DNA of 64,000 nt, from NCBI GenBank assembly GCA_963971425.1, contig OZ020526.1:5669976-5733975 (forward strand), read 5' to 3'. The notes under the pieces are model-generated. The model did not search any database and was not told the DNA's origin. It saw nothing but the letters and a program-made list of their open reading frames with translations. Source of the stretch: Bryoerythrophyllum caledonicum. Its lineage: Eukaryota; Streptophyta; Bryopsida; Pottiales; Pottiaceae. Both the position numbers and the translations under genes were made by a program. Numbering within the stretch: position 1 is the stretch's first letter; each line of letters opens with the position of its first letter. Positions 27,843 through 41,221 of the stretch are shown here, piece by piece.

Positions 27843-30450
27843 GACAATCTCACCACCGCCTTCACCCTGCTCTGTTCCACAACCAAAAAACAAAATTCAT
27901 AGTTCAAAAAAACCTCAATCCAAGCCTAATTCTCAATCAACAGACGAGTTCCTCATTCTCCCCACCCAACCCCCACTCCTCATTACATAAACCAAGCAGA
28001 ACTCAAACCCTAGCTCAGATATTCACCTCACCGCTAGAACTCCACACACACTGGTTCCATCGCACACAATTCAAACCCTAGAAACTTCACAACAACCTCC
28101 ATACACCTATCGCTTGGAATACAATGGAAAGAGTTGGCGGTGCTCTATCAACTTACCAGTTTCAGAGGCTACGGGCGTAAATTAAGCAGACATGGCCAAT
28201 TTCTTCGAGGTTTTTGCGTAGGAGATCGATTCCAGAGGTCTCTGGTGTGATTTTGCGACACGGGTTGCGGGTTTTTGTTCAGGATTTAAGAGGTTTAGTT
28301 GGCGTGCGAGGCAAGCGCGAAGCGGCGAAGGTAGTTGCCTTTGCGTGGTGACTTTCAAGGCCACGGGACTTGGAGGAGAGATGGATGGATGGATGATAAA
28401 TGGTCGGGTGGATGAGAATTGGGGTTTTCATTCGTTAGTGGAAGGTTCCGTACGGGCTTGGGTTTAGGTTGCAGCACCCATTCATGACAGCGGCGGTTTT
28501 AGGTTGCAGCTCGCATTCATGACAGCAATTCAAGGACCGCGGCAAATAAGAGATTGAAAACTTTTTAATCAATGGAAAAAACTTGTTATAAAAAAATTGA
28601 TATAATTCTATGTTTTTTTTTTTTTTTTTGCACTGATTCAGACATATTGGAAATTTAAGAATGAAATTTGTTGGGTCATATACATAAGTATTCTATTTTT
28701 CAAAAAAAATTGCACTTGTTTAGACATATTACGAATTTAAGAATGAAATTTGTTGGGTCATATACGTGTTAGGAGTAGTGACACTTTTGTTTTTGTGAAA
28801 TCTCTAATGTTTGATAAAGTTAATGAATGGTGTATTGGAATGTAAATATCTTTATGATAATGTTTGAGCTTGGTATGTACTTTTTGAAGTAGTTAGAATT
28901 TTACATTAAGACTTTGTTCAAATAAAATATATTATTTTTTTATGAAAAGAACAAGCTTTGATCACCATAATTAATTAGGTTTTATTTTGTCTTTGAAATT
29001 ATCATATTGGTTTGAAATGATCTTTGAAATAACAAATTATTATTTAAACCATTGATACACGGCTTACAGAATTTGATGGGATTTTTAATTAACGCCGCTT
29101 TATATACTCGTATTGTATGCATTATTTAATGTATATTTAAAATATACTTGTTATGTTTAAATAAACTTATCAATTGAAGTAATCAATTAATAAATTGATT
29201 GATCAATCAATCAACGTCAATTGATATAGTATTTTTTGAAGTATAGGGTTTAGGGTTTAGTATTATTATTCTTATAATATTATTCTTAGGAATGCACAAG
29301 AGCACGTACCATTGTGAGTTGCACTTGCTACAAAATTTACTTTCAACTAAAGCATTGAATTTTTAATATCCAAATCATTATGTGTGAACGTCTTCTATGG
29401 CTTACTAATTCCTTGTCTGATGGGCATGGTCTTAGTAGTGGAACGAACACACACTTTATTCACGCTGGTTCCCTTGGAGACCGGCGTTCTTCTTCTTCTT
29501 TGTGAACGTCTTCAAAACAATTTCTATATTTCCATCAAGGTTTTGCTTTGTAATTACCATCTTGTTCTTCCCATCTTCATTTGATGTGTCAATTGTTTGG
29601 ATTCCAATGCTAGGGTTCATGTTTTAAACTATAATGATCTATTTCATCAAACTATTAATGCATATTAAAGACCAACTCTATAGAAGGGTAAGGAAGCTTA
29701 GCAACAGAAATGTGATGTGGCATTTATGTTTTCACAGTGCTATTTTTGCATATATATTATTATTTCCAAATCTTTGCATGCCTTCATGTATTGATAATCA
29801 TTATTAAGTTTTCATCTTTAGATCAAAAGTTTCATCTATGGTTTAAATTCATTGATTAATTTGTCAATCATTCTTATCCTTAATTTTTTCATTTTAATTT
29901 GTTATTAATTTTTTTCTTTATATCAATTTTCTATGTTTTTGTTGTTTTTATTGCTTAAATGGCATAATAAACTTGTATAGAAGGACATCTTCTCCTACTG
30001 TAGGATTTTCATAATAAACTTGTAGGAGAAGATTTCCACACCAAGGCCTTTTGATTTGAGCGAGTTGCAATTAACTATAGAATGATAATGCTGAAGATAA
30101 TTGTTACTGTACATTTTGCTTAATTTTAAATATAAATTTTAAGAAGCACACCTATTAACACTTCAAAATAAATTCATAGTATTATGAATATCACATTTAA
30201 ATAGATGCCTTAGGCAACTCAGTATTTTGAAGATATCTTATTGGATGCCTGCCACCATTTTAACAAGTATAGAAGCCATATAAATATATGTACATGTATA
30301 GACTAGTTAATTAAGACATATTACTCCGTCTCCAACCTTTTTTCAAAGGTCTAAATTTAGTTTCTCTTGAACATTGTACATTCAATCTTTATTTTTGATA
30401 AGTCATTTTTTATTACAATAAATGTTTAGTATCTTTAGTTTCTAGAGTTT
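27843..30450. other. ABC gene leader and promoter, then AT-rich spacer
   Basis: 27843-28450 is the leader and probable promoter of the minus-strand transporter gene. After about 28550 the DNA is very AT-rich with no supported gene. At about 28630-28790 a ~100-base segment is directly repeated (shared AATTTAAGAATGAAATTTG and TTGTTGGGTCATATAC). Telomere-like AGGGTTTAGGGTTT occurs at about 29247. Confidence 0.5.
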
Positions 30451-31559
30451 GATTTATTGATTGTAAAGGTGATTGAAAAATGAGGACTGAGTAGAGCTCC
30501 GAGATTTGTGGTGAGGGGAGGACAGGGACTCAGTCTCAGAAACCAAGCATTCGTGCAGCAACAAGTGGCTTGTGTTGCTATGGAGCCCTCGTTTGTGGTG
30601 GAACTGAGACTGGACTAGATGTTTGCGAGTTGTGAGAGAATTGGAGAAGTTGGAAAGGGCTCTTATTAAGATCTGTGTAGATACCTTACAAAGAGTGATA
30701 GTTGTGCTAGATCTGAGGTGATAAGTGCTGAAAGCAGGGATACCAATGTTGGAACTTAGATCTAAGCTACCAACTATACCTCTAAGTGGCGAATTCCCCC
30801 CAGATCTGATCTCCACAAACTAAGATCTGCACTCCTCCAGTAGTCGTTCTACCTCCCCAACCCACATACGCAACACTCAACATTGAAAATCCACGACCCG
30901 CACATAGGATAGAGCTGCCCTTCGGCAGATGCGGCACTTTTGCTCCAACAACAACACCAGCGATAAGCATCTCTCTCCCTTCCATTACTTGCACCACATT
31001 CAGTTACTTTCCATGCATTATAAATATTTGCTCTTATTTGCAATCATCCTCTAGAAATCCCTTGGTCAGTAGATCCCTTAGGCAACACAACACATACAAT
31101 AGATGCACAGCACATCGTATTAGGTTATAAATCTTGGCAATATCACATTGTGCGTGGAAGCGCTGGAGAAATGCAGGTAGAATCAACTATATCGACAACC
31201 CCGAAAGGCGCGACTACAAGATTAATGTAGGTGGAGGTATTACACAGGTGCAAACAAGACAGGAACTCAAGAATCGACAACATCAAACCCAGAAGTATCA
31301 AGACCATTATAACGACCACAATCGACACACTACAGGAGCCAAGACAACACCGACCCTCCCCGACTTGACCAGACCTAGACACCAAGACCACACGATCTGG
31401 ACACAAGACGCCCGACTGGAAGGACCCGAGCGCGCATACACAAGATCGGCGCAAGAGACACAAACAACAACGGGAGTACAGACACATCTACAGAGACTCG
31501 CCTCTGAAAACAACCGCAGACACAGACCTCCCGAGCTCGAGATCCACCCCTCCAAGTAC
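30451..31559. other. Repeat-like DNA, origin unclear
   Basis: Base composition changes sharply from AT-rich to balanced at about 30475 and becomes CA/AC-rich after 31130. ORFs of up to 143 codons exist on both strands, but they overlap one another and show no domain. I suspect the 5' part of the retroelement remnant that follows, without proof such as an LTR pair. Confidence 0.3.
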
Positions 31560-31870
31560 CGGTAGTGGACAACCCTTACTCCTCGCAATCAACGCTGGAC
31601 TGCCCGACAGTGGATAGCCCTTGCTCCTTGAAATCAACGATGGATTGCCCTCGCTTGCCGAACACACCACTGGCCTGCACAAACCTGGGTTAAGGCCCAT
31701 CCTCCAAGTACAGACGGTGGACAATCCTCGCCCCCCGAGCATACTACTTTCACAAGAATCGACGTTGGACAACCCTCTTCCCCCAAGCACACTATTGGCC
31801 CCCCCAAACCTGGATCAAGACCCAACCTCACAAGAGCCGACTCTGGACAGCCCTCGCCCCTCGAATACAC
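31560..31870. repeat. Degenerate tandem repeat, CTGGACARCCCTCGC units
   Basis: Several imperfect units built on (A/G)C(A/T)GTGGAC-AACCCTC-CCCC and CACACTATTGGCC words. C-rich on the plus strand. No gene. Confidence 0.55.
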
Positions 31871-32414
31871 TGTTGTTCCTCACCAAGGACCAGGACCTTC
31901 AACACACAGACAGACTCCCCTAACCCTCCGACATCAACACCGACTAGTGACACATCTCCACAGACTTACTGCCAACCTCCGCCATCAGCGCCAAAACAGG
32001 ACATCTACTACACCCCTCGACTCAAGCACCGCTCCAGACAAACGACGTCACACAAGACGACTCAACACACACAGGAGAGGGCAACAACAAAACAAGACGG
32101 CCACAGACACAACCGAGACTACCACGACCCCAAAGGTAAGTTCACGACTCATACAACTTGCTCACAATTTTTAAAAGTGCAGATCGACTCAACTAAAACA
32201 CAACCGAGGAAGGACCAAGGAAGGAGGTTAGTCTCAGCCGAGGACACGAACCACAAGTGCGGAGTCCTCCCGGAACACAAGACCACCAAGGAACCATCGA
32301 CGAGAAGCACCGCCAAGACACTCACAACTGCAGGGAGGGCGACCAAGATCGAGAGAAGAGAGAACAAAGAGAACGAAGAGGGGAAGTGCAAGAGCATAGA
32401 CAGCCACGCACAGG

Positions 32415-34435
32415 TTGCGGGCGAAGCCCAATAAAGGAACGAGAATAGGAAGCAGATGTGCGAGAAGTGAACCGGCAGAAGGAACAAGAATAAAAAGGAG
32501 CGAAGACAACAGCGAACATGTAGCCAGGCTTCAGACGAAGCCCAGAAGAGGAGCAAGAACAGGGGATAGGAGCGCAAGCAAGGAGGCGGCCAAGCTAAGT
32601 ACTCAAAACAGGGAAGCGCGCCAGCAAATATTAAGGAGCGAACGGCTCCTCCATAGAATCCCTACCAAACCAATCCTTCCACCACACTCAGCCGCCAGAA
32701 AGGAAGTGACTTTTGCAGGTGAAGACCACCACAAGTCACCATCAGTCGTCATCAACGCTCCCCCTCGAGCCCATGTAAGTCCCTTCAAACCTTTCTTCCA
32801 AAAAAATTTACATCATAAGGGCTGCCTTGAAATGAGTAGTAGAAGGAGCATTATGTTCAATGAGGAGATGGAAGTTGATGAGTTGGTTGTTCAAAAAGTC
32901 ACAGCCCCTAAAGAGAAAGGCTCCAGGAGAAACGAAGAAGAACCCGGGAGCAGTAAGAAGAGCAGAAATGCCCAAGATGACACGGGAAAAAAAGGTATGG
33001 CACTCATCACCACCCCTGACATCAATTGCTTCAAATTTTGGCTAGGTTTTCAAGTGATAGAAGACCTAGCTGTGGAAGAGGGATTGGACGAGCTCCTCTA
33101 CAAAGAAACAATTGAAGACATGGTGACCAGAGGGCTTAAAGAAAATGAAGCCCGAGAAGTCAAACAAGCACGAATAGCCTTCCCACACATCCCACAAATT
33201 CACTATCCACACTCGCAAGAGGCAGGAGGCCTAGGAGGGCAACACTATAACCTCACATAAGTGCCAACCAATATCCCCGTGGATGAAGGTACGGGTTTAG
33301 CTTTAGATTTCCAAGTTGCTATCCATTTTGAACTACCTACTAACCCCATTTTGCATGATGAAGTCAAAGCGATGGTTACCAACCGCCTCAAAGACATGGA
33401 CATCGCTCTTGGTAAGAAGCTCATCGAACCTATGTCAATTCATTGCTTAAGCATCAAATAAGGAGGAGGGAAAAAAGGTGTATGGTCAGGACTAATCAAA
33501 CTACACCTTGCAAAACCGGCAATTGATGGCCTACTCCTCCTCAAAGGGATTAGACCCTTCATTCTCAAAATCGATGAGGTCAACGTGGTGGGAAAAGTAT
33601 GTAAAACTTACCATAGCATTGCACACCATTCTAGCTTATCAGTCAAAATACAAAGTCCTTCCTTACATAACATTGCTGCTAATCACCTCTTTAAAGAGGT
33701 CCTTGAATCTAGCTTTAAACGTGGGCATGATTTTGAAGTGACTAGTGTGCAAAATGCAAAAGGAGATGGATTTGCCTTCATCTTGACGACCACCCCGCAA
33801 CAAGCCAAGAAAATCCAAGAGCTACAAGTAGCCGCACGCCAAGAAGTCATGCAAACAAAGAAGCCCATTGGGGGAACCCACATCACCAAGGAAATGAAGG
33901 CTAAGAAAGATGCCCTCACCCCAACACTCTCCCATCTCCCTATACTTATGAATGTTATTGAGACCACTAGTGCTATCTATACAATTATGGGAGACTCTAA
34001 CGTTTGCTCTATTTGGTTTTACAAGGACAATGGAGTTTGCCATAACATAAGTGCAAATGTGGTATGTGTTAATCCAATTGTGTATAGAGCATTTGTGGGG
34101 AAAACCAAATTTCCCATAGGTGACCACTTCGTCGAGTTCCTCATCATAGAAGGAGCATCGACGGAATCGAGCCTCTCACCCAAGCTCAACTCATAGAGTT
34201 TGGCTTTGAAGACATCAACAAAGCCATCATTAACACGGTGGAGACCTTCAAACTTCACACCCCGTCCCAAGCAATCACCAAGAAGGACCTAGTGGAGGCG
34301 TTCGAAGCAAACAACAAAATCTTGAGGCAAGAAGTCAAAGAACAAGCGGATGCAAAAGCCAAAGAACTCCAAGAAATCAAAGACCAAATGTTGAAGATCC
34401 AAGAATGTGTCGGTGCCACCTTTGCAATGTTGTAA
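32415..34435 (+). pseudogene. Decayed retroelement-like ORF (gag/ORF1-like)
   Basis: A single reading frame runs from about 32415 to 34196 but is broken by TAA at 33258 and a stop at 33459. It continues to 34435 only after a frameshift near 34155, as shown by GIEPLTQAQLIEFGFEDINK in the shifted frame. The middle part, VWSGLIKLHLAKPAIDGLL followed by GIRPFILKID, has the W-x-G ... P-x-x-D-G ... L-x-G-x-R-P-F layout seen in gag-like N-terminal domains of plant retroelement proteins. The last 65 codons form a charged coiled coil (NNKILRQEVKEQADAKAKEL). Several breaks, no polymerase and no LTRs found, so this is a fragment. The assignment as a retroelement is tentative. Confidence 0.5.
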
Positions 34436-34810
34436 AACATCACGGGGTCCAAACCTCACACCTCAATTGAAGTAAACTTGTCAAAAATGTGAAGAAAAAC
34501 AACCTCAAGGCCAAAGACTCAACACCCCACCCGTATTGTATAGAATACGACCCGCTGTAAAATACATCTAGCCACTACTGTCGTAGTACGTGATGGCAAC
34601 TATTCACATATTAACACAAAGATACCCTTAAGGTAATCGTTCCCACAGAGAATCACCGAGAACTACAACGACTAACAACTCATCTATATGTACACCATGT
34701 TAACTATATCACAATAATTACATCAAAGGAAAGAAAGGAAAAGGGTTAGATTACACCGCCTGAGCGTTTATCTACAGCCACCATGCCGCTCTCCGTACGA
34801 GGGTTTCCCC

Positions 34811-34975
34811 CGGGTAGGGACCTACCTCGTCGGAAGGTAGGGACCTTCGGGTAAGGACCTACCTCGTCGGAAGGTAGGGACCTTCGGGTAAGGACCTACC
34901 TCGTCGGAAGGTAGAGACCTTCGGGTAAGGACCTACCTCGTCAGAAGGTAGAGACCTTCGGGTAAGGACCTACCT
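34811..34975. repeat. 37-bp tandem repeat with internal dyad
   Basis: Slightly more than four copies of a 37-base unit starting GACCTACCTCGTCGGAAGG. Each unit holds the inverted words GGTCC(C)TACC and GGTAGGGACC, so each can form a hairpin. Copies differ at one or two bases. Confidence 0.9.
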
Positions 34976-35066
34976 CAAATTAGTCCCGGTTAAGGAAGGG
35001 GGGGGTTATCTTTACAACTATACACACTATAGACATCCGGGGTACACGAGGGACGAAGCTATCTTG

Positions 35067-35160
35067 CGTGCGGTGAGGCGTGAGCGGTGAGCGGTGAGGC
35101 ATGAGCGGTGAGCGGTGCGACGTGAGCGGTGAGACGTGAGCGGTGACCGGTGAGCGGTAA
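35067..35160. repeat. GTGAGCG-type short tandem repeat
   Basis: A run of GTGAGCGGTGAGGC / GTGAGCGGTGAGAC variants. It is followed by three AT-rich ~24-base units with TATACGAAAGTAACTTTTT up to about 35265. No gene. Confidence 0.8.
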
Positions 35161-35783
35161 GAAAAAAGTTTGTAAAAAGTTTCTTAAAATTGTCACTTTT
35201 TTACTATATGGAAGTAACTTTTTGACTATACGAAAGTAACTTTTTTTCTATACGATAGTAATTGAACTACAAGAACTGAACATTATATTAGGGAACAAAA
35301 TATGAAATAAGGATTCCAAGAGGGCCTTATGACCGAAAACAGGGCACGACAATTTCCCGGAAATGACCGTGGACCTAAAATAGGGTTTATGGTCCTTCAA
35401 AAAGTGTTTGAGGTCCATACTTCAACGCCGGTCCGAGACGACCATAAACTACCCCGGGGAAAATGTCAGATATCAAGAACAATGAGGTCTAGGGTTCAAT
35501 TCCTTGTAAAATCTTATACTTGACGAGATAGGCGATAGTAGGCAATTGCAGGAACGACTCCTACCCCGGGGAAAAAAAAAAAAAAAAAAAAAAGAGGAAA
35601 AAAACGAAAAAAAAAGCCTCTAGAAAAAAATGTGAAAAAAAAGTGAAAAAAAAAATCTCAAAAAAACATTGAGCGATTCTAGAACACTTCAAATTATTGC
35701 CAATACAGCGGTGGCCCTGTTGTCTCACCGTCTCATATATATTATAGAAAATAGGTACAAGGGATACTTCGGGTTTGGGGTCA

Positions 35784-38700
35784 CTAGTTCTGAAGCAAGA
35801 CTTCGAGAACGCGCTTAATCTCGTTGAAGCTAAAACTAGGGGCGTGCATGAAGACATTCACCTCCGGATCTAGCTCACAAATAATGGTGAAGATAAAATA
35901 AAGGTGTTTGCAGTAACACCACTGAGGACGTCTACCAAGAGACTTGCTGGACATCTCCTTGAAAGACAGGCAGTCACAACTAGGAAATTGACTGATAGAG
36001 ATCATGTAGTTTGAAACCTTAGTTATGGATTTGGACTCGAACGAGAGAATGCAGCCAAAGGCAGGGTCAGGGAGCATAAGAAGGTAACTGACTTTTCCAA
36101 GAACCGAAAGCGCAGATGCGCAGCTGTTCCGATGTCTTGTGGTTGGGGCCTTCGGATTCCGGCGGACGTTCTTGCCGAATCTCCGTTTCGGATGCTCATC
36201 TGAGTTCACCGGAGTTGGAACAGATTTCAGGTCAAATATTGCACCATCCTGAGAGAACAACTTCCGGGGAGAGAGCATTAAGCGTTCCGCGAGTCGAAAA
36301 CCTGCATTTCCAAGTCGTAGAATCTCGGCCTTCGTAAGGGACGTGCCAGCTTTCACCGGCCAAACGTCAGGGACCGCTGGCTTGGAAATTACCCAGTCCC
36401 TTTTTGATCCCATCACACAGCGATTGATGTCATCGTTACAGAAGAAAAACTGCATCTTATCAAGCCACGTCTGCTTATAGTTCTTCATCATGCCAGTGTA
36501 AGTTGGTGCGGCAGTACTCTTATTGTTCTGCACAATTCGAGCAGTACACTTCTTCTTCGTACCAACCTGTTGGACAAAACAGACTTTCGTTGATGTCCTC
36601 GAAAGCCTAGCAATATGCCACTTGCACTCGTCACAGGCAGTCTCCAACACACCCATATTACAGGTTACCCTTGGTGATGTTCCTGGTGTAGGGGTATTGG
36701 CGAGATTCGTTGGAGCTTCCGCAACTATTGAATACACACAATCATCAGTGGTAAGGTCCACGGTAATTCGTGAAGACGCCCTTGTCGCGACTCTAGGACG
36801 TGAAACGCTAATCTTGTCTGGACGATGAGAATCAAACTCAGATCCTGGAGGACGGTCAGGCTTCCGTTTCAGGGACATAAAGACTTCCTCTCCTTCCAAA
36901 TGCGGAGGGCGAGTGCAAAACTCAGCAGCTCCAGGCATGTTACAGAAAGCCTCATGAAGTGATTTTGAGTTCCCTGAACGTTGAGCAATCTGATGCGCAA
37001 CACGAAGTCGAAGCTCTTCCTTCCCAGGCCCTTGCCCTCCTCGCTCACCTGTAGAGTATTGATAACAAGCCACGACTTGCATGAATGCACGAACCATGTC
37101 ATCGACAGTGGCAACGTATAGATCATTTCCACGTTTTCCAGACTGTTGCAACCACTTGTTTTGGACAGTCTCCGCTAAATTGCAAGATGGCATTTCAGCC
37201 AATTCAGATTCGGAAAGTTCCTGCATACGTCAATCAAGAATGAAAGATCAAATAACTTGAAAAAATTAGCAAAAAATAGAGAATTAGTTCAATCGAGAAG
37301 AGCGAGACAACAAGGGAAGACTACGTATAAAGAAGTAAAACCAATATTCAGGTCCCGTCTAAAAGAATTAAACGGTTTCCATTAGTTAGTACATTGCAAT
37401 AGTTGAGGTAAACCAAAGGAAGGTGTGCCGTCAACGGCACATCCAACTGCAAGTGAAAAAGACAGAGGTGGACTGATTAAAACAAATTCCAGAAGAACAA
37501 AAAGAAGACGGCGCAATATTTGTGAAGAAAGAAATCTGACGCAGTGAACTTGCCCAATCTGTTCTGCCGCTAACGGCAGAGAACAATGGTGCGCCTCATG
37601 AGGCGGTTAAATCGTAGAATCCGGGAGTGTCCAAACCAGAAGGCATGTCATCAAGAAGCCTACTGAAGGTTTTTGAACCACAGGAAAACGGTGTGCCGTT
37701 GACGGCACACCCCCAAAATATAGTCTTGTCCTCACTATCATGGTCTACAGAGCAAGGGTGTGCCGCTAACGGCACTCCTTTTCAGACAACAATATCCAGA
37801 GTGCCGTTACTCTGGTGCCCAAATTTGTCAAAAACCTGAAAATTCGACGAAAAGGAATTTGTCAAATATAAAAGCTTTCTGGAATGAATAAAGTAGAGAC
37901 ATACCGATACCATAAATCCACCCCATTGACGATACCGGAAATGCCAGAAGGCAAGCCACAAATCAAGACGTACGGCACCAGCATCAGATGTTGCGCCCGA
38001 CGATAACCACCACGCTTTGATAGCCAAGTACTTTGCTTCGGCTTCTTCCATTGTCTTAGCGTCTTTGTATAGCTTGCAAAGCTGACGATGTTGTTCTTGA
38101 AGGTCAGCTCTAATGTCAGCCTTCGTATGCTTTTCAAGGGATTGAGTCCAGTGAAAAAGGCACGTTCTCTCCCGATTCTCCATCGGAACCGAAGCATCAC
38201 CACTCCCGTAAAGAATACGGACTGCATTCCAGTTGGCCTGTGCGCTATCAGCCATAAATCCCTTGAATGAAACTGTCGGTACATCGTGTCGTGCAGCAAC
38301 TGCATTTAGGTTCTTCCAAAACACTAGCTGAGCTTTGACGTCTTCGGATTGCATGTCACATACGGCGATCGTCATCACACGGCAGTAGGTTGAGTCGTAC
38401 ACATGACACCCCATCGTGGTCCATCCCTTGACTCGTTTGACATGATCAAACATGATCCAGGAATCCTCAAGGTCCCCTCCAGGTTGCATTCGCTTCACAA
38501 GGTCGACGCCGCTGCCTGGACCAACTTCCGCCATCTTAAACACGAACACCTTGTCCGAATCGGCGCCTTGGCCCGGAAATCTATTCTCTTGTACAAATGC
38601 CCAGTTGCTTGATCCCCGAAGTTTAGTAATGCTATCCATTATACCAAAGCGGCGCAAATATCTAAAAGTTGTAACCTCGTTACGGATAGTAGGGGATGTC

Positions 38701-40025
38701 ATTTGCTTAAATTTCTCTAGCACCGGAACCAATTCGTCCAAGGCAAGCGGCTTCTGTGACACTCCCTTCGGACACAGCAGTAGCTCACCTAGAAACTCTT
38801 TACTTGCTTCTAAAATAATGGCAGAGTTTGTAGCTGTTGGTGTCCGTTCAACTTGCTCCAAAATGAGAGTCTGCAGCTTCGTGGATGAATCTCGACAGTT
38901 GCCTAGTTTTACAGGATGCACATGTGTTCCCATATGGACAGATAAACGTGACATAGTATCCTTACCCAGAACATAGTAAATTTTTGCATGGCAAGTTGCC
39001 AAGCAGGTAGGCTGTACTCGGCAAAGTCTGCAGACCACTGTTGAACCAGGTGGAGTAGTCCCACCGACCCCAAATACCGTTGACGACGTGCCCTCCCACT
39101 CCGTCTCATTTACGTTAGACGCTCTATGCTTACGCTCGAAGTATTCGCATTGAGGATTAAGACATTGTAAATGTCCCAAACAAGAAGATGTCCTGAAGGT
39201 GAGGTTAGAATCATTGGCAATGTGAGTGGTAACGGTTCTTGTCCAACTATATCCGTCATGTTTCTTATCCATACCAAAGAGAGACCCAGCCTGAGAAGAA
39301 GGATTTCCTATCCCCAAGGGTGGAAGCTCGAAGAGGACATCTCCATTAAAAACTGCTGGAAGAAAGTCAACCTTCTCAACTCTAATGGAATTAAAATCTA
39401 TCTTAGTTAGAACAGATTTGGATCTAGATCTAGACCAAAGATTACGTAGACAGTCGATGGTACTAGAAGACTTAATAGGATTAGGATTCTCCCTGGGCTT
39501 GAAGCTTGAAGGCGGAGGAAAACTGGCACCCGTGGCCGGAGCCGCGGCCGGAAGTGATGATTGCTTCTCCGATTCAGGTGGTCCGTAACCTGGACGATCA
39601 CTGTCGGAGTCATCGCTCAGGATGTGAATGAAGTTCAAATCCGGTTCTAATTTCACTTTCTGCATCAGAGGTGTCACCTGGCTAGCAGTAGTAGACAACT
39701 TGGGTGTTAGGGAAACTGATGGGGAATCGTCTAGACTATCCTTAGAACCATACACTCTGTACTTCCCACACCGAAGTGACCAGACTACTACGTTGTTGCG
39801 AATACAAGATGACTGTGCAATTGTGTATGAGAGCTCTCCCGAAAACTCATCAAATTCCTCTTTCTCAACATTCAAGGACCCCTCAATGATACGGAATCGC
39901 TGACATAATTGAAGGGAACTAAGAGTCGCAACTCCCTCTGAATCAGTAGAGAAACAGATCGGGACAAATGCACTATCACCACGGATTACGACAGATCCCT
40001 CCAAATGATCCGCCAGCGAAGCCAT
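35784..40025 (-). CDS. SWIM-finger MULE-like transposase, possibly domesticated
   Basis: Two minus-strand exons, 40025-37905 and 37220-35784, splice in phase 0 to 1,185 residues. I chose ATG 40025 (MASLADHLEG); the frame is open further upstream but has no other ATG. After a low-complexity N terminus, the core has the layout of a Mutator-family DDE transposase: YDSTYCRVMTIAVCD (D544 likely first acid), FMADSAQANWNAVR (D593 likely second) and CLFHWTQSLEK just after. The C-terminal exon ends in a SWIM zinc finger, CDC near 1122 and CYCKH near 1142. A cysteine pair cluster around CRLCRVQPTC may be another zinc site. Both exons are intact with no stops, unlike typical TE debris. The intron between them carries four or five family A palindromes. 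It is head-to-head with the ParB-methyltransferase gene. The third catalytic acid was not located. Confidence 0.75.
37422..37823. repeat. Family A palindromes in the SWIM-gene intron
   Basis: Dyads of about 22 bases with arms GGTGTGCCG and CGGCACACC around four variable bases: 37422-37444, 37561-37584 (arms GTTCTGCCG / CGGCAGAGAAC), 37690-37712 and 37757-37778. 37588-37610 (GGTGCGCC / GGCGGTTA) and 37798-37823 are degenerate. The spacer bases vary (TCAA, CTAA, TTGA) while the arms are kept, so the copies are not simply one recent amplification. Confidence 0.85.
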
Positions 40026-41221
40026 TCTAATCAAAGAACGAACCAGCGAATTATGAGAATCAAAAAGAAACAAGGGGTCCTCGAACTGGCAGGAAGGTGT
40101 ATCATGGCATGTTCAAAGCCTGCTGTGTGCTGAATTAATGCGATTGGAAGATTAATTGGGGATTGTGCTATAAAATCACTGTAGCCGTCAAGTTCGATTG
40201 CAGTGCACCAAAATATATTGTCAGGTGGAATTATTTTAGTAAATGAGTACAATATCCTATTTTGGTACATACGATTTATGATTATAGAATTTTGATTGGA
40301 ATTGACGATATACTCCCAATTTTGGTGGCAGTACGAAAGAGTATCTGGAGGTTTTGCCACATTGAAGCCCCATAAATGTTATTCAAAATGGCTATGGCGG
40401 TTCTAGTCATTTATGCTAGCAGGGGCCGGCGCCAACATGGGGGTACAGACTAATGAACAGAATGAAGTACTGGACGGTGTAGTTAATTAGGACATAGTCA
40501 CCAGGGTTAATGGAGTCATCCATATTGGACCCAGATATGCCTATTCCAGAAGCTCTATTTTAGTGATCGAAAAACACTGATGAGAAGTAGATCCGTGAGA
40601 GGAAGTGCAATGGGGAAGTCTAAGGATTCCTATCTTGAAACATCCAAAAGACTAGACTTTGATGCTGACATTGTCGATGATAGGGAGAGAAGTTCTGTGC
40701 TAGCTGGAATTTCAGAAGGCTATGTCGTAAGTGGTCATTTCCAAAAGGGAACCAATGATTCAGCTGCTGATGATATCGGCGAGGGGACCGATGTTGAGCA
40801 TGAACTGAGAGAATTGAGCGCTTGCTCAAGTACTTGAGAGATGTGGACACTTTGATTTAGGGTTTGTAGTCAATTGTGATTAAAATTAATTTCAGGGTAA
40901 TGAAACAATCGTGATTGATAGCAGATGGTGAATTTCTCAGAGAGTGAAGAGGTAGGTTGTGATTATCTGAATTCTTGTTTAGCGCAGCTATATTGTTCAG
41001 AGAAGTGATACCGAATCCGGACTACAGTCTTTTAAGGTTTAAGTTGTCTATGATGCGTGCGGCGGGTTTGATATCATGCCGTCTGATGTATCTTCCCAGG
41101 AAGTGTGTTAGACGTCGGGCGTCGAGTGCAGATGCACTGTGAGTACTATCTGACCTAGTATACTTTCGGGTGTGCAGGAGACAGTCATCAGCGCGCGGGA
41201 GTGATCGCCATATCGTCTAAG
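40026..41221. other. Divergent promoter region between two island genes
   Basis: About 1.2 kb between the divergent starts at 40025 (minus) and 41222 (plus). An 86-codon plus-strand ORF from ATG 40580 ends at 40837 and has a donor-like GTCGTAAGTGG at about 40725. It might be an alternative first exon, but I found no acceptor in phase, so I do not call it a gene. Confidence 0.4.

Noticed and set aside
28182-28364. N-terminal exon MALKVTTQRQ... for the ABC transporter
   Set aside because: The frame ends in TAA before any donor, and the next exon has its own ATG at 27842 with family-typical length.
35561-35857. Phe-rich minus-strand ORF
   Set aside because: Translation of a poly-A/poly-T tract at 35571-35660.
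40580-40837. 86-codon ORF MRSRSVRGS...
   Set aside because: No partner exon in phase, no domain, and it lies in the divergent promoter region. It was kept as a remark only.
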